Assembly: GCA_045636205.1 (NCBI GenBank) | Contig: JAZTXE010000057.1 | Span: forward strand, 1-51,500 | Source of the DNA: JAZRUF01 sp045636205 | GTDB taxonomy: Bacteria; Bacillota; Clostridia; Oscillospirales; JAAYXM01 | DNA: 51,500 bases | Direction: 5' to 3' | Shown: positions 41,769-50,077 of the stretch, one piece after another | Layout: the number at the start of each line of letters is the position of its first letter | Position numbering within the stretch: the stretch's first letter is position 1 | Notes under the pieces: model-generated | What the model was told of the DNA's origin: nothing | Seen by the model: only the letters and a program-made list of their open reading frames with translations | Databases searched by the model: none | Position numbers and translations under genes: made by a program

Positions 41769-42341
41769 TTAAAACATTATCCCAAGATGCTCCAGGAGAA
41801 TTTTAAGACCGATAAGGATAAGTATGACGCCGCCGCATATCTCGGCTTTTTTCTTGTACCTGCTTCCAAAGCGGTTGCCTATGACCACCCCCGCGAGGGA
41901 GAGGACAAACGTGGTAACACCTATAAGTCCCGCTGCAGGCAAAATATTTACCTTTAAAAACGCAAAGGTTATGCCGACCGCGAGCGCGTCAATACTCGTT
42001 GCTATTGCAAGGAGCGTAAGCTCTTTTAAGTCAAGCGACTTATCCGCTCTGCACGCATCTTCATCATCATCGCTTATCGCCTCATATATCATCTTACCGC
42101 CGATAAATGCAAGCAGTGCAAATGCAATCCAATGGTCAAAGCTTACGATATACCGCTCAAACTGCGTGCCTAAGAGCCAGCCTGCAACAGGCATGAGAAA
42201 CTGAAATCCGCCGAAGAAGAGCGCGATAACCAACGCGTGTTTTTTGTTTATCTTCGTCATGCAGAGCCCTTTGCACACCGCGACGGCAAACGCGTCCATC
42301 GAAAGGCCTATGCCAATCAGGAAAAGCTCAAATAATCCCAT
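41769..42341 (-). CDS. mntP: manganese efflux pump MntP
   Basis: A protein of 190 residues with six membrane helices in two similar halves. The paired signatures GIGLSMDAFAVAVCKG and AIATSIDALAVGITFA carry the Asp of each half that binds Mn2+. It expels Mn2+ from the cytoplasm. GAGGAG lies before the ATG. The leader from the promoter at 42378 is only about 30 nt, too short for the yybP-ykoY Mn riboswitch that often precedes mntP. Confidence 0.93.
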   Translation of the reverse strand: MGLFELFLIGIGLSMDAFAVAVCKGLCMTKINKKHALVIALFFGGFQFLMPVAGWLLGTQFERYIVSFDHWIAFALLAFIGGKMIYEAISDDDEDACRADKSLDLKELTLLAIATSIDALAVGITFAFLKVNILPAAGLIGVTTFVLSLAGVVIGNRFGSRYKKKAEICGGVILILIGLKILLEHLGIMF

Positions 42342-42377
42342 ATTTTCTACTCCTCTTTATTATCTCAATTAATATAT

Positions 42378-42406
42378 AGTATACTCCCGCGCCACTCAAT
42401 ATGCAA
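42378..42406 (-). promoter_or_regulatory. promoter of mntP-ZIP
   Basis: On the minus strand: -35 TTGCAT (42401-42406), 17-nt spacer, -10 TATACT (42378-42383). Confidence 0.65.
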
Positions 42407-42409
42407 TAT

Positions 42410-42433
42410 AAAAAGCCTCCGAAGAGGCTTTTT
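42410..42433 (-). terminator. terminator of the virion-gene cassette
   Basis: AAAAAGCCTC-CGAA-GAGGCTTTTT, directly after the last virion gene and before the mntP promoter. It isolates the cassette from the metal genes. Confidence 0.88.
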
Positions 42434-42438
42434 ATATT

Positions 42439-43665
42439 TTAGTACATATACTCCAAATCTTCGCGCGATATGTACCCATTGGTTACCGCGTCTATAACAT
42501 ACTGGTCGTACAGACGCTGGATTTCCTCAGCATCTGTTATGTTCTCGCTGTCAATAACCGCGGCAATCACGGCTTTGAGCTTTGCAACCTTTTCCTTCTG
42601 TTTTTTATCAAGCTCAGCACGCTCGGCGGCGGTCAGCTTTGTGTTTTTTTGCTCACTCACGCTCTTTACCTTAGAGCTCGATGAGCTCTTCTTGGTACCC
42701 GATGAGCTTTTCTTTGCTATTGCGCGGGCGGCAATCGCATCCGCCTGTGCGCGGCTTATACCGAGTGCGGCGGCGATTTCATTGTTGCTTATGCCCAGCT
42801 TTACAAGCGCGAGCGCGCGGTCATACGCATCCTCTTGGGCATCGCGGCTGTCGCTAAGCTCGTCACGGCGGCGGGAATACGCGGTATCCTCAAGCTCTTT
42901 TTGCCACTCCTGCTGCCAGCGCTCGTCATCCGCGGCGGCAGATGCCGCTTTAAACTGCATGTCTGCAAGCTTTTCGTTCTTGTAGGAGCTGTACTTTAAA
43001 ATGTCCTTTTCAAGCTCCTGCCATGCCTTTGCCTTTTCTATCTCGCCGTCACGATACGCGCGGGTTATCGCCGCGTCAATCTCACTGAGCGCCTGAAGCT
43101 CGGTGGCATCCATTTCACCCAGTGCCCTCTGATATTCGCCACCGAGTTTTGCGTACGTGCTCTCCGCGTATCCCGAATCACCCAAGCCGAGTGCTTCAAG
43201 ACGCTCGGCAACAACACCGTGTGGGTTTGCCGCATCGCGGTATGCGCGCGCAAGCTCTTTCTTTGCAACCTTATTGCGCTCGCTCACTCTCTTTTGGTCG
43301 GCTCTGAGGTTCTCGACGGTCTGACTTACCCCAAGGTCAATCGCGCGGTCTGCATGCTTGCGGCTCTCACGATATGCGTCCAAATCCGATTTTATTGAGT
43401 TTTCATAGCTTGCCATCGCGGTTGCGTAGTTCGGCACGCCGCCGCTTTCGCGGTTGTAAATATAGCTGCGACCGTCGGCAAGCTCCACGCGTGAACCGTC
43501 GTCTATGCGCACCTTGCCATTCGGGTCCTTATATGTTCTGCCGTCAATAACATATCCGATGTAGGGCGTGCCGCCCGCCTTAGGGTACACGGCCGCCTTG
43601 ACTGCACGGCGGGAAGAATTTCCCGCCGCCGCAGTATACACCGGCAGATTTTTTATACCTGCCAT
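42439..43665 (-). CDS. coiled-coil virion-type protein
   Basis: A protein of 408 residues. The beta-rich start (GYVIDGRTYKDPNGKVRI) is followed by long Ala/Glu/Arg heptads (about 85-270). The motif LGLGDSGYAESTYAKLG (about 160-175) resembles one I associate with internal or structural proteins of clostridial podovirus-like phages. A short helix-turn-helix-like segment (LGISNNEIAAALGISRAQAD, about 290-310) and a Ser/Lys-rich stretch precede the C-terminal helices. It may be an ejection or tail protein; function not known. It is 14 nt after the capsid gene and last in the cassette. Confidence 0.65.
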   Translation of the reverse strand: MAGIKNLPVYTAAAGNSSRRAVKAAVYPKAGGTPYIGYVIDGRTYKDPNGKVRIDDGSRVELADGRSYIYNRESGGVPNYATAMASYENSIKSDLDAYRESRKHADRAIDLGVSQTVENLRADQKRVSERNKVAKKELARAYRDAANPHGVVAERLEALGLGDSGYAESTYAKLGGEYQRALGEMDATELQALSEIDAAITRAYRDGEIEKAKAWQELEKDILKYSSYKNEKLADMQFKAASAAADDERWQQEWQKELEDTAYSRRRDELSDSRDAQEDAYDRALALVKLGISNNEIAAALGISRAQADAIAARAIAKKSSSGTKKSSSSSKVKSVSEQKNTKLTAAERAELDKKQKEKVAKLKAVIAAVIDSENITDAEEIQRLYDQYVIDAVTNGYISREDLEYMY

Positions 43666-43679
43666 ATCAAGCCACCGCC

Positions 43680-44732
43680 TTAAACTTCAAATTCGATTAC
43701 ATTTGAGTTAAAGCAGCCCTCCATAAAGGCATATGCGCGCACCTTTGTGCCCGGTTCAACGCCACCCATGAAGCTGCCGTAAGCTACATTCTTTGAATAG
43801 CGCGGGTCACTGCCGTCAACCGTGTAGCAGAAGTTTGCTTCACTTGCATCACTGATTATGTTTGTGTAATCGTAATCATAGTACGGATCTGCAAGGATTT
43901 GCTTTACGTTTGTGTTTATATCCGCGTACACGCCTGCACACTTTGCACCGAACACGAACAGGTCGTAGTACTGTCTGCCTTCGAGCAGTGCACCGGAAAT
44001 TCCCGGCGGGTCCTGATGGAGCTTGGTGTCGTTGAGCTTTACGGGTGCGCATGCAGCCGCCTTGTGCACAACGATGAAGTTTGCAGCCTCGGGCCAACGT
44101 GCGGTGGGAACCTTGATGACCGCCATGCCGTCATATGTGCCGACCTGACCCTTTGCAAGGGATTTTTCCATGAGTGCATCACATTTCTGGAACTCCTCGG
44201 AGCTGCGAAGCATTGCGTAAGTTGCGCTCGGAACGAACAGGGTTCGCTCCTCTGCGGGGACTTCCGCATCGTCCATGTAAACGGTTGCCGCGGTGATGCG
44301 TGCGCAGATATTTTCCTTGGTAAGTGCCTCGGCACTGCCTGCGAGCTTGCCTGCTTTTTCAACAAGCTTGTTAAAGCAGTATTTGTCCATGGTCGGAACC
44401 GCCTGCTCGGCAATCTGCAATGAGAGCATTCTGCCTGCTTCTTTTACGCCTGACTGGTCGGAGTTGTTGCCCTTGTCAATGGTCATGGCAAAGCTCTTGT
44501 CCTGAGTCAGCGTGAGTTCCTGAACGATGTCCTGCATCTCCTGCGGTGTGCCGTATCGGTTAGCACCCGAACGGGTGTAGTCAACCATCGGAACGGTAAT
44601 CGGAGTTGTGATGTTTACGGTCTTTACGCCGGTAAAGGAGTAAAGGTCGGAAAGTCTGCCTGCAATCAGGCTCTCGCGTGTGAATTTTGACTGGATTTCG
44701 CTTGCGTATTTTTCATGTAAATTGATAGCCAT
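43680..44732 (-). CDS. phage-like major capsid protein
   Basis: A protein of 350 residues. Several features fit coat proteins of the P22/HK97-fold group: the N-terminal LHEKYASEIQSKFTRESLIAG, the VDYTRSGANRYGTP stretch, and the central TMDKYCFNKLVEKAG and LFVPSATYAMLRSS segments. A C-terminal addition (about 295-350: CYTVDGSDPRYSKNVAYG, VRAYAFMEG) resembles the chitobiase-type Ig-like C-terminal domain, which in phages can decorate the shell. AAGAAAGG precedes the ATG. It follows the scaffold-like gene across a 226-bp structured leader. Confidence 0.78.
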   Translation of the reverse strand: MAINLHEKYASEIQSKFTRESLIAGRLSDLYSFTGVKTVNITTPITVPMVDYTRSGANRYGTPQEMQDIVQELTLTQDKSFAMTIDKGNNSDQSGVKEAGRMLSLQIAEQAVPTMDKYCFNKLVEKAGKLAGSAEALTKENICARITAATVYMDDAEVPAEERTLFVPSATYAMLRSSEEFQKCDALMEKSLAKGQVGTYDGMAVIKVPTARWPEAANFIVVHKAAACAPVKLNDTKLHQDPPGISGALLEGRQYYDLFVFGAKCAGVYADINTNVKQILADPYYDYDYTNIISDASEANFCYTVDGSDPRYSKNVAYGSFMGGVEPGTKVRAYAFMEGCFNSNVIEFEV

Positions 44733-44777
44733 AGTATTTTTTTCCTTTCTTAAATCAAAATAATTTTTTGTTTTTGT

Positions 44778-44955
44778 CCCGTCAACGCGGGTTCATCGTG
44801 AACCTTTCACCATGATTTTTAAATTTGTTTTTTGCAAGGACATGCGCCTTGGAAAAAACTCCTCTCACCCTGCAAACGTGCAAGCCTTTGGGCGAGTGCG
44901 CTGCAGCAGGGTGCAGCCTTTCACGGACGGAGCCCAGCAACGCGGGTCCGTCGTG
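44778..44955 (-). repeat. structured leader of the capsid gene with a 23-bp imperfect direct repeat
   Basis: 44778-44800 and 44933-44955 match at most positions (core CAACGCGGGT and the CGTG end). On the minus strand the capsid-proximal copy lies next to the hairpin GGTTCA-CGA-TGAACC and to CCCG-CGTTGA-CGGG. No gene fits in this 226-bp gap. It may raise or time expression of the capsid gene. Confidence 0.5.
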
Positions 44956-44958
44956 AGC

Positions 44959-45555
44959 CTACAGTATAAATCCCTCTAAAAATGCATCGCGTACACGCTC
45001 TGACGCGTCACCGCGAACAGAACCTATCGCGCGTGCGCGCACCCGCTCTATGCGTTCCTGATTTTCAAGCTCCCGGGTAAGCTCGGAAATTCTGTGGTTC
45101 TGATATGCGCGGAGTGGGTTTTCTCCTGCACGTATCTTATCACTCACCTCGGCGGGTACACCCTGCTGTCTCAGCTCGGGATAGACGCTGTACAGCTCCT
45201 GCATACCGCGCCAGTCCTCGCCTGACGCGGATGCGGCTTCCTCCTCCTCCAAACGGCGCACATACTCATCACGGCTCATTCCGCTCATCGCGGCGTAGCG
45301 CTCCAGTACATCCAGCTCCCGCTTGTATTTGCTGTCACGCTCTGCCACTACATGGTCGTAATTCATGCCCTTCTGAGCAAGCACAACCGCCTCCTCGAGA
45401 CTTATCTGCCTCTCCTCGCCGTTATATTTAACGGTTATCGTCTGAGGCGCCGCCTCCCCATCGCCCTGCGCGTGCGTGGTTTTCGCCGCGTCAAAGAGCA
45501 TCTCCGGAAGCGCATCCGTCTCGCGCTCCATTGCCTGATTGGTTTGTTCAGTCAT
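44959..45555 (-). CDS. scaffold-like phage protein
   Basis: A protein of 198 residues from ATG 45555, which follows GGAGG; an upstream ATG would add five residues. It is acidic and helical, with a short beta stretch TITVKYNGEERQISLEEAVVLAQKG (about 38-62), then a coiled coil and a basic helix near the C-terminus (RERIERVRARAIGS-like). This layout and the position just before the capsid gene are typical of head scaffolding proteins. No catalytic motif. Assignment rests on position and composition. Confidence 0.65.
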   Translation of the reverse strand: MTEQTNQAMERETDALPEMLFDAAKTTHAQGDGEAAPQTITVKYNGEERQISLEEAVVLAQKGMNYDHVVAERDSKYKRELDVLERYAAMSGMSRDEYVRRLEEEEAASASGEDWRGMQELYSVYPELRQQGVPAEVSDKIRAGENPLRAYQNHRISELTRELENQERIERVRARAIGSVRGDASERVRDAFLEGFIL

Positions 45556-45580
45556 GTTGCAATCCTCCAAAAAATTTTTT

Positions 45581-47800
45581 TTACTTTATAAATCGTCCCT
45601 TTACAAATCTTCGCTCAATTGCGAGTACACCAAACTCATCTCCGGGCTCAGACGAGCTGCATACCACCTGAATTACCGAGTATTTCTTGACCTTTTTATT
45701 GACTGCTGCGGGCCCGGGTGGAAGCTTGTCGGATTCCAAATCGTAAAACTCGCTCTTTCCGATATCGTATACGCCGTGTGCGCGCTCGGTAAGGTCGCGC
45801 ATGTACTCGTCATCCAGGCGCACCCGAATCTTGACCGTGCCGTTTTTTGCACCCTTTAAGAATATCCCGCAGCCGCGGCGGCGCATGTTCTTTTTTATCA
45901 TGAAATCGCCGTCATCATCAAACTTTGTCGCCCAGACCGCGTCAATTCCCACGGGCTCGCCTGAAAGTCCGTCAGGCCAGTCCGAGTATCTGTTTGGCCC
46001 TTCAAGGTCAGTGTTTAACCTGCATATCTTACCGTCCGCAGTTCCGAAAAACAGCTCATCGCCGTTTATGAAAAAGCACACTGCAGGTAAATCCTGCCAG
46101 TAATACCACTCATACTCGAAGTTTCCCGCGACGTTTCGCGCGTAACTCTTCTGCCGTGAGTCGGCAACGTACACATTCCCGTTTATCGCAATAAGCATGT
46201 ACCCGTTCCATGTGCAGCATACCGCGCGGTTTAAATCGGGCTCCTTGAGAAGCTTACTGTTTATACGCGTTGAACGCGAATGGATTATCCTCTCTCCGCT
46301 TATGTTCTCGCATATGATGCCCATAACACCGTCTGCCGACAGATACATATTGTCATCCACGAGATTGGCAAAGCCATTCTGTCCGAGCGCACCTATTCCT
46401 ATTACGCCTCGGCGCAGCGGGAAGTAATATCCGTCCGTCTCATCCCACTCCGCGTGGCGCAGGTATACCGATGCATCCTGAAGCTGGGCGCTGTCACTCT
46501 TTATAACCGCCTGCTGCTCGCCTACAGGAAGATACCCGAGTATCTTGGAGTCGTCATTTCCGATTTCCGTGTAGTTTATCTCCTTAAAGTACGTCGGGTC
46601 TGCCACCTCGGAATACCAGTCCGCATTCGGATAGTCGGGATTTCCCGCAATGAACATTCTGCTGTTGTACCAGTTGAATATACGGCACTTTCTTATACGG
46701 TCAAAGTAATCCGTGTACTCCTTGGTCTTGCCGTTTGGAAGCTCAACCTTGGGTATCTCGGCGGGATATGTCACAGTAAAAAACTGACTTGAGTCGTCAT
46801 TGTACTCCATAACCTCATAAAAAGCTTCCAAATCAATCATCAGAACACTTCTGCCGTCATCGGTCTCCGACGCATTGCTGTCCTTATACACCGTATCCTC
46901 AAGAGTGTGCCAGCCGCCCGTAACACTGCTGTTGCTGTTGTCACACCATGCATAGTGTACAATCGGCACATCGTCGTATTTGTAGATTGAGCCGTTTACC
47001 AGCGTGCGGTGGCCTGTATTGCACGTAAACTTAGTGCCCTGCTCGGTTTCTATGGTTATCTCCCTAAGATGCGTGCCCTCGGGAATTTTTGCATCCAGAC
47101 CTATTACCGCCCCGTTGCTGCTGTTTCCCTCGCCGTCACCGTTCGTGCAATCGAAAATAACATGGTTCTTTCGCACGCATGTGACCATATTCGCCGCCTC
47201 ATAGGCTTCGCCGGTCAGCGCCACCGAAGTTTTGCTTTTCCAGCCTGATGACTTCATGTCATGCTGCGTTATCGGGATGTATACCGCGTCCGCGTCTCCG
47301 TCTGCCATGTTTCCCGCCTTGATTGTCGGCTCGGTCGCGCCCACTGCAAGAGTAGCCTTTACGTATACGTACTCATTGCCGGTCAGGATATATAAACAGT
47401 CGTTGTACATAAACCCCGAGGACGTATCCCCCGAAAGCTCTGACAATATCTCAGTCGGTGCGTCCTCGCCGCCCTGCCATCGGTAGAGCTTAGAACCCGC
47501 ATGCACGATAAACTCACTTACCGTCGCCTCGGTCCTTTGACCGTTCTCATCCTCCTTGCTCTTTACGGTAGCCTCAAAGCGGTGTATTCCGCGCACCGGT
47601 GCTTCCACCTGAGTGAGCATCCGCCAGCCCGGGCGCTTCTGCGGGCATCCGCCCGCATCGGCTATGATGTTTACCGCCCAGGGCGAGCGGCTGTCATCTA
47701 CCTGCGACACATCGGTGGAGAAATCCACGCCGCGGAATGCGCTGTACCGCTTTGTGTACACCGTAGGCTGTGCTGCGTGAGTCATTCTAAATTGCGGCAT
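45581..47800 (-). CDS. large beta-rich phage virion protein (stabilization/tail-hub type)
   Basis: A protein of 739 residues. Repeated short strands with W/Y and D/G turns (SRSPWAVNIIADAGGCPQKRPGW near the start, SKLYRWQGG, YNDCLYILTGNEYVYV, MFIAGNPDYPNADWYSE, MYLSADGVMGI, MLIAINGNVYVADSR) suggest a beta-propeller. The start resembles podovirus head-stabilization or tail-hub proteins that recognise the portal complex. It overlaps the portal gene by 14 nt. No enzymatic motif is visible. Confidence 0.65.
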   Translation of the reverse strand: MPQFRMTHAAQPTVYTKRYSAFRGVDFSTDVSQVDDSRSPWAVNIIADAGGCPQKRPGWRMLTQVEAPVRGIHRFEATVKSKEDENGQRTEATVSEFIVHAGSKLYRWQGGEDAPTEILSELSGDTSSGFMYNDCLYILTGNEYVYVKATLAVGATEPTIKAGNMADGDADAVYIPITQHDMKSSGWKSKTSVALTGEAYEAANMVTCVRKNHVIFDCTNGDGEGNSSNGAVIGLDAKIPEGTHLREITIETEQGTKFTCNTGHRTLVNGSIYKYDDVPIVHYAWCDNSNSSVTGGWHTLEDTVYKDSNASETDDGRSVLMIDLEAFYEVMEYNDDSSQFFTVTYPAEIPKVELPNGKTKEYTDYFDRIRKCRIFNWYNSRMFIAGNPDYPNADWYSEVADPTYFKEINYTEIGNDDSKILGYLPVGEQQAVIKSDSAQLQDASVYLRHAEWDETDGYYFPLRRGVIGIGALGQNGFANLVDDNMYLSADGVMGIICENISGERIIHSRSTRINSKLLKEPDLNRAVCCTWNGYMLIAINGNVYVADSRQKSYARNVAGNFEYEWYYWQDLPAVCFFINGDELFFGTADGKICRLNTDLEGPNRYSDWPDGLSGEPVGIDAVWATKFDDDGDFMIKKNMRRRGCGIFLKGAKNGTVKIRVRLDDEYMRDLTERAHGVYDIGKSEFYDLESDKLPPGPAAVNKKVKKYSVIQVVCSSSEPGDEFGVLAIERRFVKGRFIK

Positions 47801-49301
47801 CTATCTGCGCCCCTTCCTCGAGCCCTTTCTGCTTTATCTTCTCGATAAGACGGCCCTTTCCGCGTATGTAGCTGTCGGGTATGCTCTCAAGATAGCTGAC
47901 CGCATCCGGAATAATGCCCTTTTCAAACAGATTGTCAAGCGTCTGAACCTGCATGACCTCGGACCAGTATGCGGCTGCGCCGATGTCGACCTTAAGTGCA
48001 AGCTCGCTTTGCTCGATTGCACCCAAGTCAAACTCGGAAATTACGGTGTTTCCCTCCTCTTCAATCGCTACCTCGCGCACGCCGTAGCAGGCGCGTATCA
48101 TGTCAAGTATAATCCTGACGCAGTCCTCGACAAAGTTGTAGAAGTCCATGCGCTGAAGCTCAAGCGGCATAGCCGTTGCCTTCTGGGTGGCGATAATAGC
48201 CGACGTATTCTCCGGCACTACCGTACCGAGCGCCGCATCGGATGAACCCATGAACTCAAGCGTTTTCTGACTCAAGCGCTCAATAAGCTCCATAACCTGC
48301 GGGGACATATCCGCACCCCTGAAGCCTGAAACCACCGCGTCATTGGGATTTCCGACAACGCCAATCGCCTGCCCCACCTTGTTCGACCACCCTTTGAGCT
48401 TGGTGCGGTCGAATATAATCTTGGGAAATGCGTTTGATTTTACCGAGTGAATTGCCATTGCAAAGAGCTGGTTTATGCTTATCTGATTGGGTATCGCACC
48501 TGTAAGCGCCGCCATGCCGTGGTATGAATTCTTTATCTTCTCCCAACGCATGCACGCTATCGGGTAGCGGGTAAAGCCTGTGTCCCACGCAGGGCGCACA
48601 ACCGCGTTCTTGGTCGTCTTTATCGCGCGGATTTTTCCGTCCTCGCGCCAGAGCTTTAAAATGACCGTCACAAGTCCGTCAGACGCGGCACCCGAAATGT
48701 CGTAGCTATTCGGGTCACTGTCGGGCACTATTGCACCCGCATCGCCCGAGAATGCCTGCGCTTCGCGGCGCACGCTGTCCGGCTCGCAACGCATTGAAAC
48801 GAGTATGTACGGCTGTGTCTGCAGCTCGTCCGAGTACGGATTTGCAAACATGACGTTTGTGTTTTCAATTATCTCCGCCATGATGCGCCCCTTGACCGCC
48901 TGACCGGTCCGGGCATCCGGGTCGAAGTAGAAGTGCATGTATCCGTCGCCGTCAACCGCGGCATTGCGCACTATGTGACGGTACTTTCGCTTTACCTCGG
49001 CAAGCTCGATTACCTCCTCGACCTGCCCCTGCAGAATCTTTGCTGCACGCACCGCCTCGGGTTCTGCGCGAAACGGCGCAAGGCTTACCGCCACATCATC
49101 GGAAACTATCATGGAAACAAAGTAGCTGACTACGCGCCGCAGCACGTTTATCACCGGCTTGTTGAGGTCGGGCGCATTCAGCCCCTCCCACTGCTTTCCG
49201 ATATAGAAATTTTCGTTTTTCTTGACCTGGTCGTACAATCCGATGCGGGTGTTATACGTCACACCGCGGCTGTACTCCTGCCAGATTTTTTCAGGTATCA
49301 T
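47787..49301 (-). CDS. phage-like portal protein
   Basis: A protein of 504 residues. Portal-type features are the N-terminal NENFYIGKQWEGLNAPDLNKPVINVLRRVV wing, the SYHGMAALTGAIPNQISINQLF segment and the long C-terminal helices ahead of YLESIPDSYIRGKGRLIEKI. It would form the dodecameric DNA gate at one capsid vertex. Length is normal. AAAGGATG lies 12 nt before the ATG. No terminase gene is adjacent, which is unusual because the large terminase normally precedes the portal. Confidence 0.8.
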   Translation of the reverse strand: MIPEKIWQEYSRGVTYNTRIGLYDQVKKNENFYIGKQWEGLNAPDLNKPVINVLRRVVSYFVSMIVSDDVAVSLAPFRAEPEAVRAAKILQGQVEEVIELAEVKRKYRHIVRNAAVDGDGYMHFYFDPDARTGQAVKGRIMAEIIENTNVMFANPYSDELQTQPYILVSMRCEPDSVRREAQAFSGDAGAIVPDSDPNSYDISGAASDGLVTVILKLWREDGKIRAIKTTKNAVVRPAWDTGFTRYPIACMRWEKIKNSYHGMAALTGAIPNQISINQLFAMAIHSVKSNAFPKIIFDRTKLKGWSNKVGQAIGVVGNPNDAVVSGFRGADMSPQVMELIERLSQKTLEFMGSSDAALGTVVPENTSAIIATQKATAMPLELQRMDFYNFVEDCVRIILDMIRACYGVREVAIEEEGNTVISEFDLGAIEQSELALKVDIGAAAYWSEVMQVQTLDNLFEKGIIPDAVSYLESIPDSYIRGKGRLIEKIKQKGLEEGAQIDAAI

Positions 49302-49319
49302 CTTTTTAAATCATCCTTT

Positions 49320-49478
49320 CTATTCCTCGCCGTTATAGTTTAAAAACTCCTCCCACTGGCTCTTTAAATCGCTTGAATACGCCTCGGGAACACTCGTGCC
49401 GCCTGCAATATTGAGTGTGTATAAAACACATCCCGCACCCGCGAGAAACGATAAAATACAGCCCAACAGAACTACCAT
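49320..49478 (-). CDS. small membrane protein in the virion cassette
   Basis: A protein of 52 residues with start MVVLLGCILSFLAGAGCVLY, a single N-terminal hydrophobic helix, followed by a polar acidic tail. AAGGAGG lies 8 nt before the ATG. It is placed between the connector-like and portal genes. Function unknown; small membrane proteins in such loci can be holin-like or accessory, and nothing more can be said. Confidence 0.7.
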   Translation of the reverse strand: MVVLLGCILSFLAGAGCVLYTLNIAGGTSVPEAYSSDLKSQWEEFLNYNGEE

Positions 49479-49511
49479 ATAACAATACCTCCTTTCGCCC
49501 TGAATGGGGTT

Positions 49512-49901
49512 TTATTCGCCGTAGCCGTACACGTCCTCAATCTCCTGAGGGCATCCGTCTGCCGCGCATGCGAGTGCATCAAGGAACCTTCCGCGGAAGT
49601 CCTGCGCCTTGTAGTCGTCGCACTCGTCCCGAAAAAAGTGTGCCGCGAGCCCGAGTGGCAGTGCCACCGCGCAAATCTCATCCGAGTAGGGTATTACCTC
49701 CTCGAGACTTGTCACCCTCGGAGCTTCGGAAAGCTCTTCCATTCCGCGTGCTGCACGGCGCGAGTTCTCCGCGTCAAGCGCCTCACCCAATATAAGATTG
49801 ATAAGCTCGGGTGCGTGCGCCTGGAAATCACGGTCCTCGCCCGCATCTTCAAAGAGAAGCGCGGTTGCACGTTTGTAAATGTCCTGTGCGGTAAATGCCA
49901 T
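49512..49901 (-). CDS. phage head-tail connector-like protein
   Basis: A protein of 129 residues from ATG 49901, preceded by GGAGGTGATGAA; an upstream in-frame ATG would add 32 residues without a ribosome binding site. It is helical and begins with the pattern FTAQDIYKRATALLFED, then ILGEALDAENSRR and VIPYSDEICAVALPLGLAAHFFRD. This resembles small adaptor (connector) proteins that dock on the portal. First gene of the cassette, behind its own promoter. Confidence 0.6.
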   Translation of the reverse strand: MAFTAQDIYKRATALLFEDAGEDRDFQAHAPELINLILGEALDAENSRRAARGMEELSEAPRVTSLEEVIPYSDEICAVALPLGLAAHFFRDECDDYKAQDFRGRFLDALACAADGCPQEIEDVYGYGE

Positions 49902-49932
49902 TTCATCACCTCCGTTTTTTCTTTGCGACGTC

Positions 49933-49962
49933 ATGATAGCAATAATTTTTAGTGGCTTGCAA
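49933..49962 (-). promoter_or_regulatory. extended -10 promoter of the virion cassette
   Basis: On the minus strand: -35 TTGCAA (49957-49962), 18-nt spacer, -10 TATCAT (49933-49938) with TGC before it (TGnTATCAT). It reads host sigma-A-type signals, so transcription need not depend on phage factors. Confidence 0.6.
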
Positions 49963-50011
49963 TGGTCTGTGTTGAATTTTTTTAAAATTTTTTCCACTCG
50001 GGCGCTATCCC

Positions 50012-50040
50012 TTGTTTTATGCGCGTTTTAATGGTAAAAT
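50012..50040 (+). promoter_or_regulatory. promoter of fprA
   Basis: TTGTTT (50012-50017), 17-nt spacer, TAAAAT (50035-50040). The AAAGGA ribosome binding site stands 14 nt from the start codon, and a three-codon reading frame (ATG-GTA-TAA) lies between them. Confidence 0.6.
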
Positions 50041-50077
50041 AGGTGTATACAAAATTTAAAAGGACATGGTATAAAGC

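Noticed and set aside
42342..42378. yybP-ykoY manganese riboswitch before mntP
   Set aside because: The distance from the predicted transcription start to the ATG is only about 30 nt, too short for that structure, and no conserved loops are visible.
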